Assembly (NCBI GenBank): GCA_022843445.1
Contig: JALHNS010000004.1
Span: 4,379 to 59,574, forward strand
Reading direction: 5' to 3'
DNA: 55,196 bases
From: Gemmata sp.
Lineage (GTDB): Bacteria; Planctomycetota; Planctomycetia; Gemmatales; Gemmataceae
Part shown: positions 47,750 to 55,149 of the stretch, one piece after another
Position numbering within the stretch: position 1 is the first letter of the stretch
Layout: every line of letters starts with the position of its first letter
Position numbers and translations under genes: made by a program
Notes under the pieces: model-generated
What the model was told of the DNA's origin: nothing
The model's input: the letters and a program-made list of their open reading frames with translations, nothing else
The model's database searches: none

Positions 47750-48355
47750 TTACGCCGCGCCGAAGGCGTGTTGCAGCTTCTTGATGGCCTTGTACTTCTC
47801 GTCGCTCACGCGCTCGACGGTGGTGCCCAGTTCGGTCGCGATTTCCGGCACCGCCCAGCCGTCGGCGGTGAGTTCCAGAATGCGCCGCTGCCGGGCACTC
47901 AGGTGCTCGGCGGAAGCCCTCGCGACGGCCTCGCGGTCGTCGCGCGCGGCGTTGTTCACCGCGCGGCCGGGCAGATCGGGCGAGAGCGCCGCGAACTTCC
48001 GCGCGCGCTGCGTGCGCTTCTTCACGGCGTCGATCGCGCGGAGAAACTCGCGGCGCTCGGCCGTTTCGTTATCGACCAGCACCGCGCCCCACTTGTCGGC
48101 TTCCACGCGCTCGAGCAACCGCACGAAGACGGCTTGCGTGCAATCCGGCCACTGGTCGGCCGGGAGCCGCGCGTTGCGCCAACAGGTTTGGCAGTACTTG
48201 GTGATGTCCGTAACGGCCTTCGCGCTCGGCTCCTTTGCGGCGGTGCCGGCGGCGGCGCGGGCGGGCGAGGCGGCGAGCGCCGCACCCATCACCACGGCCA
48301 CCATCACGTTGCGCGACGACGCGGCCGACGGCAGCGAGGGCAAATAGCGGGTCAT
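47750..48355 (-). CDS. Sigma-70-like protein with export-type N-terminus
   Basis: A 201-residue protein that combines two unexpected parts. Residues about 150-195 are a sigma region 4-type helix-turn-helix (LSARQRRILELTADGWAVPE followed by IATELGTTVERV), and residues about 48-90 look like region 2 (TDITKYCQTCWRNARL, DCTQAVFVRLLERVEADKWG). The first 37 residues are a signal-peptide or transmembrane segment (NVMVAVVMGAALAASPARA), and there is no in-frame ATG or GTG between it and the sigma part. The HTH would be cytoplasmic only if the segment is an inverted anchor. A TATAAT promoter box precedes the gene. It is not a complete canonical ECF sigma factor. Confidence 0.7.
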   Translation of the reverse strand: MTRYLPSLPSAASSRNVMVAVVMGAALAASPARAAAGTAAKEPSAKAVTDITKYCQTCWRNARLPADQWPDCTQAVFVRLLERVEADKWGAVLVDNETAERREFLRAIDAVKKRTQRARKFAALSPDLPGRAVNNAARDDREAVARASAEHLSARQRRILELTADGWAVPEIATELGTTVERVSDEKYKAIKKLQHAFGAA

Positions 48356-48396
48356 GCGAAAACGGTCCTCCGTTCCGAAGGTGCGGACCTTCCTTC

Positions 48397-48402
48397 ATTA
48401 TA
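48397..48402 (-). promoter_or_regulatory. Consensus -10 box before the sigma-like gene
   Basis: TATAAT on the minus strand is a perfect -10 hexamer, 42 bases before the start at 48355. The expected -35 position reads GAGAAAC and does not match. A leader of about 35 bases would result. Confidence 0.55.
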
Positions 48403-48546
48403 CCGACACCGGGCACCGTGTTTCTCGTTCCGCGGCGCGGAAAATCCCCATTTCGCGAACCGCGACCGCGCGTAACATCCGCGGCCCGCCGGCTTGCGAC
48501 ACGGGCGCACCTTCCGGACAATGCCCGCATTCCCCGGAGGCTCACC

Positions 48547-50715
48547 ATGTCGCGCGCACTCGCGCTCGCCGTTCTCGCGCTCGCCGTACCCGCGAGCGCC
48601 GCCGAACCCAACCCGAAGTTCCGCGTCGGCCGACCCACCGACTTCACCACCACCGTGATGGCGTTTTCGCCGGACGGAAAGACGGTCGCGGTGACCACCA
48701 ACCGCGGCTACACCGGCGGCACGGACGCACCGGTTCAAGTGTGGAACTGCGAAACCGGTAAGCTCGTTCACGAACTCAAGTACCACACGGTCGGCGTGAT
48801 GGCCGTTGCGTTCTCGCCGGACGGCAAGACGCTCGCCACCAGCGGCATCGACAACAAGCTGCGCTTCTGGGACGCCGCAACCGGCAAAGACGCAACGAAA
48901 GAGCGCGAGATCGCGCTCACCGGGCACGGCTACAACCTGAACTTCGCCCCGGACGGCAAGAGATTGCTCGTCGGCAGCACGAAACTTGAGATGTTCGACG
49001 CGGAAACCCAGAAACCGGTAAAGAAAGACTACTTCGCCGAAACCGGTACGAGCCAGTTCTTCCACAGCGCCGCGTGGTCGCCGAAGGGCAAGTGGATCGC
49101 GGCCGCGGCCGATGGCACCGCGGTGACACTCTGGGACGCCACGACCGGCGCGCTGGAGCGCACGATCGACGCGCGCCTCACACCGGGCCGCACGCGGTTC
49201 GCCTTCAGCCCGGACGACGCGCTGCTGCTGGTCAGCAGTTGGCCCGACGGGATGTTCAAAGTGTTCGACACGAAGACCGGCAAGGAGCACCTCGCGGTGA
49301 AGCCGCCGCAGGGCGAAGCGCCACCGGAGCACCTCCAGTTCGCGCGGCTCGTGGGTCGCACGGCCCGCGTGGTGCAGAAGCCGAACGGCGTGACGCGCGA
49401 GCTCGCGCTCACCGACGGCACCGGCACCGAGGGGAAGCGGTTCGAGGTGCCCGCGGGCGTCGCGTCGCACAAGCTCAGCGACGACGGCGCGCGGCTCGCG
49501 GTCGGCGGCTTCGACGGCTCGCTGCGCCTCTACGACGCCGAGAGCGGCAAGCTCGAACGCACGGTCATCGGCCCGTGGTCGGAAGTGTTCCGCACCGTGT
49601 ACGCCGACGCCGGGAAGGTGCTGCGGGTGATCCACGCGAACGGCACCATCGGCGACTTCGACGCGGACACCGGCGCGCGGCTGAAGGACCGCTCGCTGAA
49701 GCTCGGCACCAGCACGTTCCCCGTGACGGTGAGCGCCGATGGTAAGCTGTTGGTGACCTGCACCGGCGCGGGCGAACCGACCGTGTGGGATTTGGCGACC
49801 GGCGAAGAGAAGACGAAACCGAAGGCGACGCTCTTCGGCTACCGCGAGCCGCAGTTCGGGCGCGGCGGGCCGTTCCCGCTTCCGCCGGGAGGCGCGCGGC
49901 GCGGGAACGCCGCCGCGTTTCCGCCGCCCCCGCCGTTCGAGGCACAGCCCGGCCCGCCGACGTTCTGCGCCGCGTTCAGCGCCGACGGCGCGCTGCTCGC
50001 CGCCGTGACCGGCAAAGAGGAAGACGGCGTGACCGTGTTCGATGCTAAGACCGGCGCGGAGAAGTTCCGCATCAAGGCCCCGAAGGGCGCGGGCGCGATC
50101 GCCTTCGGTGCCGATGGCGCGCACCTGTTCGTCGGGCAGTCGCGCCCGAGCGACGACGGCAACGCCGACCCGATACTCGTTCGCCGCTACGACCTGAAGA
50201 CCGGGAAGGACGTGCAGAGTTGGAAGGCGCTCCCGATCGAGAAGGGCGCGGCGCAACCGGACAGCCGGTCGGTGGGTGCGGTGCTCGCGCTCGCGAACGG
50301 CAAGACGCTGGTCGTCGCCGAAGAGCGCGCGTTCGCACCCAACCAACCGCCCCCGGGCGCCCCGGGCCGCCCGGGGCGCGTGGGGGAAGCGGTGGAGCGC
50401 GTCGTGCGCGTGATCGACCTCGCCGGGCGCGAACCGGAGCGCACGGTCCGCACCGGGCGGGTGGCACTGGGCGCGGACGCCGACGGCAGGTGGGTGGCGT
50501 ACGGCGAACTCGACAGCAGCAACTTGAACGACATGCGGGTCGTGGTGCGCGCGCTCGAAGTGGCAACCGGGAAGGTGAAGAGCGCGCCCCTCGGGAGCGC
50601 GCGGTTCGGCGTGGTCGGCGCGCTGCCCGTGGCGTTCCGCCCCGGCGGCGCGGAGTTCGCGGTCGTCACCGGACGGGGCGAAGTGAGCGTCTTCGCGGTC
50701 AGCGCCCTGAAGTAG
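48547..50715 (+). CDS. Secreted WD40 repeat protein
   Basis: A 722-residue exported beta-propeller protein with signal peptide SRALALAVLALAVPASAAEP. WD40 blades follow in two groups. The early group includes MAFSPDGKTVAVTTNRGYTG, MAVAFSPDGKTLATSGIDN and RFAFSPDDALLLVSSWPDG; a later one has AAFSADGALLAAVTGKEEDG and IAFGADGAHLFVGQSRPSDD. Between them is a low-complexity Gly/Pro/Arg loop at about 430-475 (RGGPFPLPPGGARRGNAAAF). About 13 repeat units can be counted, consistent with two propellers. The ATG at 48547 has CGGAGG six bases ahead and is preferred to the upstream frame. It is divergent from the sigma-like gene. Confidence 0.86.
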   Translation: MSRALALAVLALAVPASAAEPNPKFRVGRPTDFTTTVMAFSPDGKTVAVTTNRGYTGGTDAPVQVWNCETGKLVHELKYHTVGVMAVAFSPDGKTLATSGIDNKLRFWDAATGKDATKEREIALTGHGYNLNFAPDGKRLLVGSTKLEMFDAETQKPVKKDYFAETGTSQFFHSAAWSPKGKWIAAAADGTAVTLWDATTGALERTIDARLTPGRTRFAFSPDDALLLVSSWPDGMFKVFDTKTGKEHLAVKPPQGEAPPEHLQFARLVGRTARVVQKPNGVTRELALTDGTGTEGKRFEVPAGVASHKLSDDGARLAVGGFDGSLRLYDAESGKLERTVIGPWSEVFRTVYADAGKVLRVIHANGTIGDFDADTGARLKDRSLKLGTSTFPVTVSADGKLLVTCTGAGEPTVWDLATGEEKTKPKATLFGYREPQFGRGGPFPLPPGGARRGNAAAFPPPPPFEAQPGPPTFCAAFSADGALLAAVTGKEEDGVTVFDAKTGAEKFRIKAPKGAGAIAFGADGAHLFVGQSRPSDDGNADPILVRRYDLKTGKDVQSWKALPIEKGAAQPDSRSVGAVLALANGKTLVVAEERAFAPNQPPPGAPGRPGRVGEAVERVVRVIDLAGREPERTVRTGRVALGADADGRWVAYGELDSSNLNDMRVVVRALEVATGKVKSAPLGSARFGVVGALPVAFRPGGAEFAVVTGRGEVSVFAVSALK

Positions 50716-50731
50716 CGCGGCGGTCTCGACG

Positions 50732-50817
50732 AACCCCGCCCGCAAGGGCGGTGGGTAGCGACACACGAAACGCGTGCGGGATCGAGCGCGCCACCCGTTG
50801 CCCTTGCGGGCGAGGTT
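50732..50817. repeat. Inverted pair after the WD40 gene
   Basis: Arms 50732-50755 and 50794-50817 (24 bases) pair with five mismatches. The conserved core is CGCCCGCAAGGGC and its complement. Each arm has its own hairpin with a GCAA or TTGC loop. It lies between the convergent WD40 and cupin genes and could also serve as a two-way terminator. Confidence 0.72.
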
Positions 50818-50833
50818 CGCCAACACGCGGCAC

Positions 50834-51163
50834 TTACCGGTACTCGTCGCGGATCGGGTAGAACACGTCGAGCGCTTGCGCGGGTTCGGCACCGGCTTCG
50901 ACGCGGTGCCGCACGCCGCCGGGGATGAAGTAGAAGTCGCCTTCGCGCAGGACGCGCGTTTCGTCGCCGATGTGGAACGTGAGCACGCCGCGCGTGACGA
51001 CGCCGAGTTGCTCGTTCGCGTGGCTGTGCCACTCCACGACGCCGTTCGCGGGGATGTCCACGAGCGACAGTTGCAGGTGCTCGCCCGCGTAGGTGCGCGC
51101 GAGCACGTTACCGAAGAGGGTGTGCGCCCCGCACTCCGCGGGCGTCGGGAAAAAGCGGGACAT
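50834..51163 (-). CDS. Single-domain cupin protein
   Basis: A 109-residue metal-binding beta-barrel (RmlC-type cupin). Motif 1 is VVEWHSHANEQLGVVTRG, with His 46, His 48 and Glu 51/Gln 52 as metal ligands, and motif 2 is GDFYFIPGGVRHRVEA with His 86. The substrate or ligand cannot be read. Such proteins range from dioxygenases to isomerases and small-molecule sensors. The start at 51163 is chosen because the longer frame passes through repeat DNA and antisense sequence. The gene is the last of a minus-strand set after the secretin-N-like protein, with a paired repeat between them. Confidence 0.88.
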   Translation of the reverse strand: MSRFFPTPAECGAHTLFGNVLARTYAGEHLQLSLVDIPANGVVEWHSHANEQLGVVTRGVLTFHIGDETRVLREGDFYFIPGGVRHRVEAGAEPAQALDVFYPIRDEYR

Positions 51164-51172
51164 GGCAGTTCC

Positions 51173-51276
51173 GCAAGAGTGGGCAACTCGCTCCGCGAGT
51201 TGCCATTGGCGATTGCAATCCGCAATCCGGTCCACGGAGCGAGGGTGGTCGCTCGCGGACCGAGCGACCGACACTT
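51173..51276. repeat. Paired REP-like hairpins, unit B forward and unit A reverse
   Basis: Unit B (51182-51204, GGCAACTCG-CTCCG-CGAGTTGCC) is preceded by GCAAGAGTG. Unit A on the other strand (51247-51269, GGTCGCTCG-CGGAC-CGAGCGACC) is followed by GACACTTG. Both are the same half-units seen at 21895-21988, including the CAAGAGT and CAAGTGT flanks, but the order is exchanged. The element fills the gap between the cupin and the secretin-N-like gene. Confidence 0.85.
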
Positions 51277-51291
51277 GAAACCAACGACCCG

Positions 51292-52596
51292 TTACCGCCC
51301 CGGGCCGAAACTGCGGCCCAGCGCGTGGTGCACTTCCGCCGAGTTGCGCACCACGATGCTCAGGCTCGCGTAGTCGAACGACACCGTGCCGCCGCCGCCG
51401 CCGTCGCCGGACCACGACAGCGGGTCGACCTTCTTGATCGCGTCGATCAGCGCCTGCGCGTTCGCCTGCGTCTGCTGAAGGTTCGCCACCGGGCCGAAGC
51501 GGAAGTCGCCGAACGTGCCGGTGCCGCGAATCAGGTCGCCCACGTAGTACACCTTCGTCGCCATCAGGGTGCGGCTCTTTTCCACCGTCACGATCTGAAT
51601 CACCTCGTCGCGCACCACGAACGTCAGGCCGTGCGCGCCGAGCACCGAGCGCAACACCGAGCGCGCCGACAGCCCCTTCGCTTGGAGCGTGCTGCCGCGC
51701 TTCAGGTCCAAGCCCAAGTCTTCGAGCGACTTCTTGTCGATGAGCAGCGGTTGGTCGAGCGTGTTGGACAGGTCTTGCAGCGCTTCCTCCAGCGGGCGGT
51801 CGGCGAAGTTCACGCTGATGACCTTGTCGAGCGATTCGACGATCTTCTTCTCCTTCGCGGTCAGTTCCGCGCCCTTCAGCCGCCGCGCCGTCAGTTCCTT
51901 CCAGTTCGCGGGGAACTCGATGTCGTTTACCGCCGGCAGCGCCGACTTTGCGAGGTTCTTTTGCAGCGCGAACATGCGCTCGTCTTGCATCTTCTGGAAC
52001 GCGAGTGCGTCCGCGAGCCGCGCCTTCATCGAATCGGTTTGACCCAACACGATCACCGACGGGTTGTTCGGGTACTGTCGCTGAAGGCGCGCGATCTCCG
52101 CGTTCGCGCGGGCCGTGTCGTTCGCGTCGATCGCGCGGGTGACCGCCGCGACGCCCTCGCGCACGTCCTTCAGTTCGGCGAGGTACTTCTCCACCTTCGC
52201 CATCTGGTCCGCTTTCACCTCGGCCCCTTTGGGGTCGAGTTTCGCGCCCGGACCCGGTGCGGGCAGCGCGCGGCCCTCGACCGCGGCGAGTTTCGCCTGA
52301 AGCGTCGCGGTGAGCGCGCGGCGCGCCTCGCCGCTGACCGCGGCGGAGAGGTCGATGCTCGATTGTGCCGCTTTGAGCAGTTGTGCGGCCTTCGCGGGGT
52401 TGCTCTTCGCGAACCGGTCGGCGGCGGCGAGCGCGTCGGCCACTTCCGCTTCGGCCTTTTGGTCCGCGACCTTTTGTCGGGCGCGGGCCAAATCGATCGG
52501 GTCGGCCTTCGGCGGCTGCGCGGCCCGTGCGGTCGCGCCGGTGAGCAAAGCGAGTGCGGCGAGCGCCAGCAATCGACTGCGGGTGAACTGCGGCAC
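51292..52596 (-). CDS. Secreted protein with secretin N-domain-like (STN) region
   Basis: A 434-residue exported protein. The GTG start at 52596 has GGAGG seven bases upstream and opens with a signal peptide (SRLLALAALALLTGATARAA); the longer frame from 52791 is Arg-rich and unlikely. An Ala-rich helical stretch (ADALAAADRFAKSNPAKAAQ, about 40-200) is followed at about 255-345 by an STN/secretin-N-like motif, VISVNFADRPLEEALQDLSN, and GLDLKRGSTLQAKGLSARSV followed by GAHGLTFVVRDEVIQIV. In secretins and TonB-dependent receptors that domain binds partners in the periplasm. A full secretin barrel is not present. It probably works as a periplasmic adaptor, but its partner is unknown. Confidence 0.82.
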   Translation of the reverse strand: MPQFTRSRLLALAALALLTGATARAAQPPKADPIDLARARQKVADQKAEAEVADALAAADRFAKSNPAKAAQLLKAAQSSIDLSAAVSGEARRALTATLQAKLAAVEGRALPAPGPGAKLDPKGAEVKADQMAKVEKYLAELKDVREGVAAVTRAIDANDTARANAEIARLQRQYPNNPSVIVLGQTDSMKARLADALAFQKMQDERMFALQKNLAKSALPAVNDIEFPANWKELTARRLKGAELTAKEKKIVESLDKVISVNFADRPLEEALQDLSNTLDQPLLIDKKSLEDLGLDLKRGSTLQAKGLSARSVLRSVLGAHGLTFVVRDEVIQIVTVEKSRTLMATKVYYVGDLIRGTGTFGDFRFGPVANLQQTQANAQALIDAIKKVDPLSWSGDGGGGGTVSFDYASLSIVVRNSAEVHHALGRSFGPGR

Positions 52597-52823
52597 GGCC
52601 CAACCTCCGTTCGCGCGGTGCGGACTCCGACCCTTTAACGTACCCGCCCGGCGCGCCGTTTGCCAACACTTCACGAATCGAACCGGGCCGCGCGGCGCGC
52701 GCCGGGGCGCACAACCGCGCCGGTCGCGTGCGGGCGTCACAACCGCGCGCCGCGAAGGGGCGGGCGCGACGAACGCGCGACTTTTCCGCAAGTTCGCCGC
52801 GCGCCCCCCGGGGCCGGTTCACG

Positions 52824-52852
52824 TTGACCCGGCTTCCCGAACACGCTATTCC
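52824..52852 (+). promoter_or_regulatory. Candidate promoter of the membrane-anchored unknown
   Basis: TTGACC (52824-52829) and TATTCC (52847-52852) are separated by 17 bases on the plus strand. The -35 matches five of six consensus bases and the -10 three of six. Transcription would start about 20 bases before the ATG at 52879. Confidence 0.42.
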
Positions 52853-52856
52853 GCTC

Positions 52857-52871
52857 CCCTCACAGTGAGGG
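52857..52871 (+). promoter_or_regulatory. Dyad overlapping the ribosome-binding site
   Basis: CCCTCAC-A-GTGAGGG is a perfect 7+1+7 inverted repeat. Its right half contains the Shine-Dalgarno GAGGG seven bases before the ATG at 52879. As RNA, CCCTC and GAGGG would pair with a 5-base loop and hide the ribosome site. As DNA, it could be an operator. Confidence 0.45.
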
Positions 52872-52878
52872 TGAACAG

Positions 52879-53583
52879 ATGCGCCTGCGCCGGTGGCGGC
52901 CGTTTCTGATCGCGGTCGCGCTGCTGCTGAGTGCGGCGGCGCTGGTGAGTGCGGGAGTACTCGCCGCGGCCAAGCGCGCGCCGGCGTTCTACACCGCCGC
53001 CGAGCGCCCCGCGGACTTCGACGCGCTCGAGCGCGCGGCCAAGTTGCAGACGCGCGTGACCGACCTGCAGAACGACATCCGCTCGCGCGAGGCGTGGGGC
53101 GACGCGTTTACCGCGGACGACCTGAACGCGTTCTTCGCCGAAAACCTCGGCCCCGGCGGTCGGTTCGTGGACGCGCTGCCGCCGGGGTTCCACTCGCCGC
53201 GCGTTCACATCGAGGGCGACCGGCTGTTCCTCGGTGCGAAGTACCGCGAGGGCTTCTGGAGCGGCGTGGTGTGGACGGAACTGCGCGTGTGGCTGGTCGC
53301 GGACCAAACGAACGTGATGGCGGTAGAGGTGCTGGGCCTGCGCGCCGGGCGCGTGCCGTTCGGCTCGCAATCGATCCTCGACAAACTCGGCGACGTGGCC
53401 CGCGACGCCGGACTGGAGGTGACGTGGTACCGGCACAACGGCAACGCGGTGGGGCTGTTCAAGTTCTTCCCGAAGCAGCAGCGCGCCACCTCGCAGATTC
53501 TGACGCTCGAGATCGGCGACGGCAAACTCACGGTCGCGGGCAACTCCGCGCAAGACGCGCCGCTGGCGGTGCCGCGGAACTGA
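52879..53583 (+). CDS. Membrane-anchored protein of unknown function
   Basis: A 234-residue protein with one N-terminal membrane helix (LIAVALLLSAAALVSAGVLA, about 10-30) and a soluble periplasmic domain. I do not recognise the family. The soluble part has an early helix (ALERAAKLQTRVTDLQNDIR), a TADDLNAFFAENL segment and beta-rich stretches (VHIEGDRLFLGAKYREGFWS, VVWTELRVWLVADQTNVMAV). There is no catalytic motif. A 17-base-spaced promoter and an RBS-overlapping dyad lie ahead of it. It is convergent with the FG-GAP lipoprotein gene, ending 16 bases from it. Confidence 0.8.
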   Translation: MRLRRWRPFLIAVALLLSAAALVSAGVLAAAKRAPAFYTAAERPADFDALERAAKLQTRVTDLQNDIRSREAWGDAFTADDLNAFFAENLGPGGRFVDALPPGFHSPRVHIEGDRLFLGAKYREGFWSGVVWTELRVWLVADQTNVMAVEVLGLRAGRVPFGSQSILDKLGDVARDAGLEVTWYRHNGNAVGLFKFFPKQQRATSQILTLEIGDGKLTVAGNSAQDAPLAVPRN

Positions 53584-53599
53584 ACCCGCTTCGCGGGGT
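53584..53599. terminator. Small two-way hairpin between convergent genes
   Basis: ACCCGC-TTC-GCGGGGT forms a short stem in the 15-base gap between two convergent stops and overlaps both ends. It could serve both genes. Confidence 0.4.
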
Positions 53600-55149
53600 C
53601 AGTTCCGCGTCCAGATCGTGACCGGGTGGTCGGTGGTCGGCGAGCTGAAGTTGCCGATCACGAGGTCCGTGCGCCCGGAGCCGTACAGGTCGGCCGCGGC
53701 GCACACCACCGCGTCGCAGGTCACTTTCGCAAGCGCGTGCCGCTCGAACGTGCCCGGGGCCGTCTGCTTGAAGAGCACCACGGCGTCCGCGTTCCGCGCG
53801 GCGCGATCGGCGAACTTGTCGCCCGGCAGGAAGCTCACCGCGAGCACGTCCGGCAGCGGCCCGCCGGTGACGCGCGCCGCAACCGCGTTGTGGACGCCGT
53901 ACATGTCCGCGATCCGCCGGTGCTCGAACTTCAGGTCGCCGCGGTTCTCCAGCCACTGCACGCCGTGGTAGGGCTTCCACAAATACGGCTCGTCGAGGAT
54001 GTCCCCGTTCGTGTACAGCACGTCCAGTTTGCCGTCGCCGTTCATGTCGACCAGTTGGATGCCGCTGCTACCCCAACCGGGGTGCGGCGCGCGGTAGATG
54101 GTGCGCTTGGCGAACTTCCCGCCGCCCTCGTTGAGGAACGCGACCACGACCTCGTGCTCTTGCGCGATCAGCGCGACGAAGTCCGGCTTGCCGTCGCCGT
54201 TCAGGTCCGCGACCGGGACGTGAATCGGCCCGTGCCGCTCGTCCAGCACGCGCGGCACGAACTTGGGCTTCGCCCAGTCGGTCGTCTCGTTTTCCAACAG
54301 GATCGTTTCGCCGACCGCGTGCAGGCCGAACACCGCGACCACCAGATCGAGCTTGCCGGTGCCGCGGAAGTCGGCGGCGCGCACGTCCGCGACGCGGCCC
54401 ACGTCCTTCAGCAGCGTGATCGGCTCGAACGTGCCGTCGGGCTTGCCGCGGAGCCACACCACGCTCCCGCACTTGCGGTCGGTGGGGCCGAAGCTGCCGA
54501 GGTCCGCGACAATCAGGTCCGCGATCCCGTCCGCGTCGAGGTCGACGACTTCGGCGTGGGCCGGCGCGGGCACCTTCGCCAGTTCCCGCCACGCGGGCTT
54601 GGCGTCCGCGGGGCGCAGCGCCAGCACGCGCCCGCCGGCCATGTCGCACGCCAGTAGCGTGACCGGCTGCGCGCGCCCCCCGGGGGCGTCGCGAACGCCG
54701 GGCGGCGGCAGGCGCACCGGGTTCACGTGCGACACCATCGGTTTCACCGCGCCCGGCGGCGGCGCGTAGCTCAGCGTCTCGAACGCGACGCCGAGCGGGG
54801 CCGTCGCGTAGGTGATGTCCGCGGGCTTGTAATCGACCGGCGCGCGGTCCTCGTAGTACTTCACGACGTGCGCGAGTTTGGGCGGCGCGAGGCCGAGGCC
54901 GGAATTGTCGAAGAACTTGAACCCGCGCTCCACTTCGGAGCGCCAGTGCGACCGCGGGAACGACTCCGCGGGCGGGTAGGCGTGGCACGCGGCCCCGCAG
55001 AAGGTGCGCACTTGGTCGTCGATGTCGTGGGGCAGCGCGAGCGCGCCGGAGGGGTCCGTTGGAGCGGGCGGCGGCTCCTTCGGCGCGGGCGAGCACCCGG
55101 CGAACAGCGCGAACAGCGCGACCGCGCCCGCGAATCGGAACGGAGTCAT
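53599..55149 (-). CDS. FG-GAP repeat lipoprotein with a CX3CH motif
   Basis: A 516-residue lipoprotein. The start at 55149 (MTPFRFAGAVALFALFAGCS) gives a lipobox with Cys 19. At residues 51-56 is CGAACH, a CX3CH sequence in the position where related proteins often carry a CXXCH heme site; downstream FPRSHW and GFKFFDNSG follow. FG-GAP/VCBS blades with calcium loops fill the rest (DLDADGIADL, DLNGDGKPDF, DMNGDGKLDV). It is a one-propeller protein, separate from the CRTAC1 type because no ASPIC/UnbV domain is seen. Whether the Cys pair holds heme is uncertain. The last 47 bases of the window (55150-55196) show nothing recognisable. Confidence 0.85.
   Translation of the reverse strand: MTPFRFAGAVALFALFAGCSPAPKEPPPAPTDPSGALALPHDIDDQVRTFCGAACHAYPPAESFPRSHWRSEVERGFKFFDNSGLGLAPPKLAHVVKYYEDRAPVDYKPADITYATAPLGVAFETLSYAPPPGAVKPMVSHVNPVRLPPPGVRDAPGGRAQPVTLLACDMAGGRVLALRPADAKPAWRELAKVPAPAHAEVVDLDADGIADLIVADLGSFGPTDRKCGSVVWLRGKPDGTFEPITLLKDVGRVADVRAADFRGTGKLDLVVAVFGLHAVGETILLENETTDWAKPKFVPRVLDERHGPIHVPVADLNGDGKPDFVALIAQEHEVVVAFLNEGGGKFAKRTIYRAPHPGWGSSGIQLVDMNGDGKLDVLYTNGDILDEPYLWKPYHGVQWLENRGDLKFEHRRIADMYGVHNAVAARVTGGPLPDVLAVSFLPGDKFADRAARNADAVVLFKQTAPGTFERHALAKVTCDAVVCAAADLYGSGRTDLVIGNFSSPTTDHPVTIWTRN

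Noticed and set aside
50834-52822. A single long minus-strand protein running from the cupin into the secretin-N-like gene
   Set aside because: Only the last 109 codons show a protein family (cupin). The rest is out of frame with the secretin-N-like protein and crosses a paired repeat, so two separate genes are the better reading.
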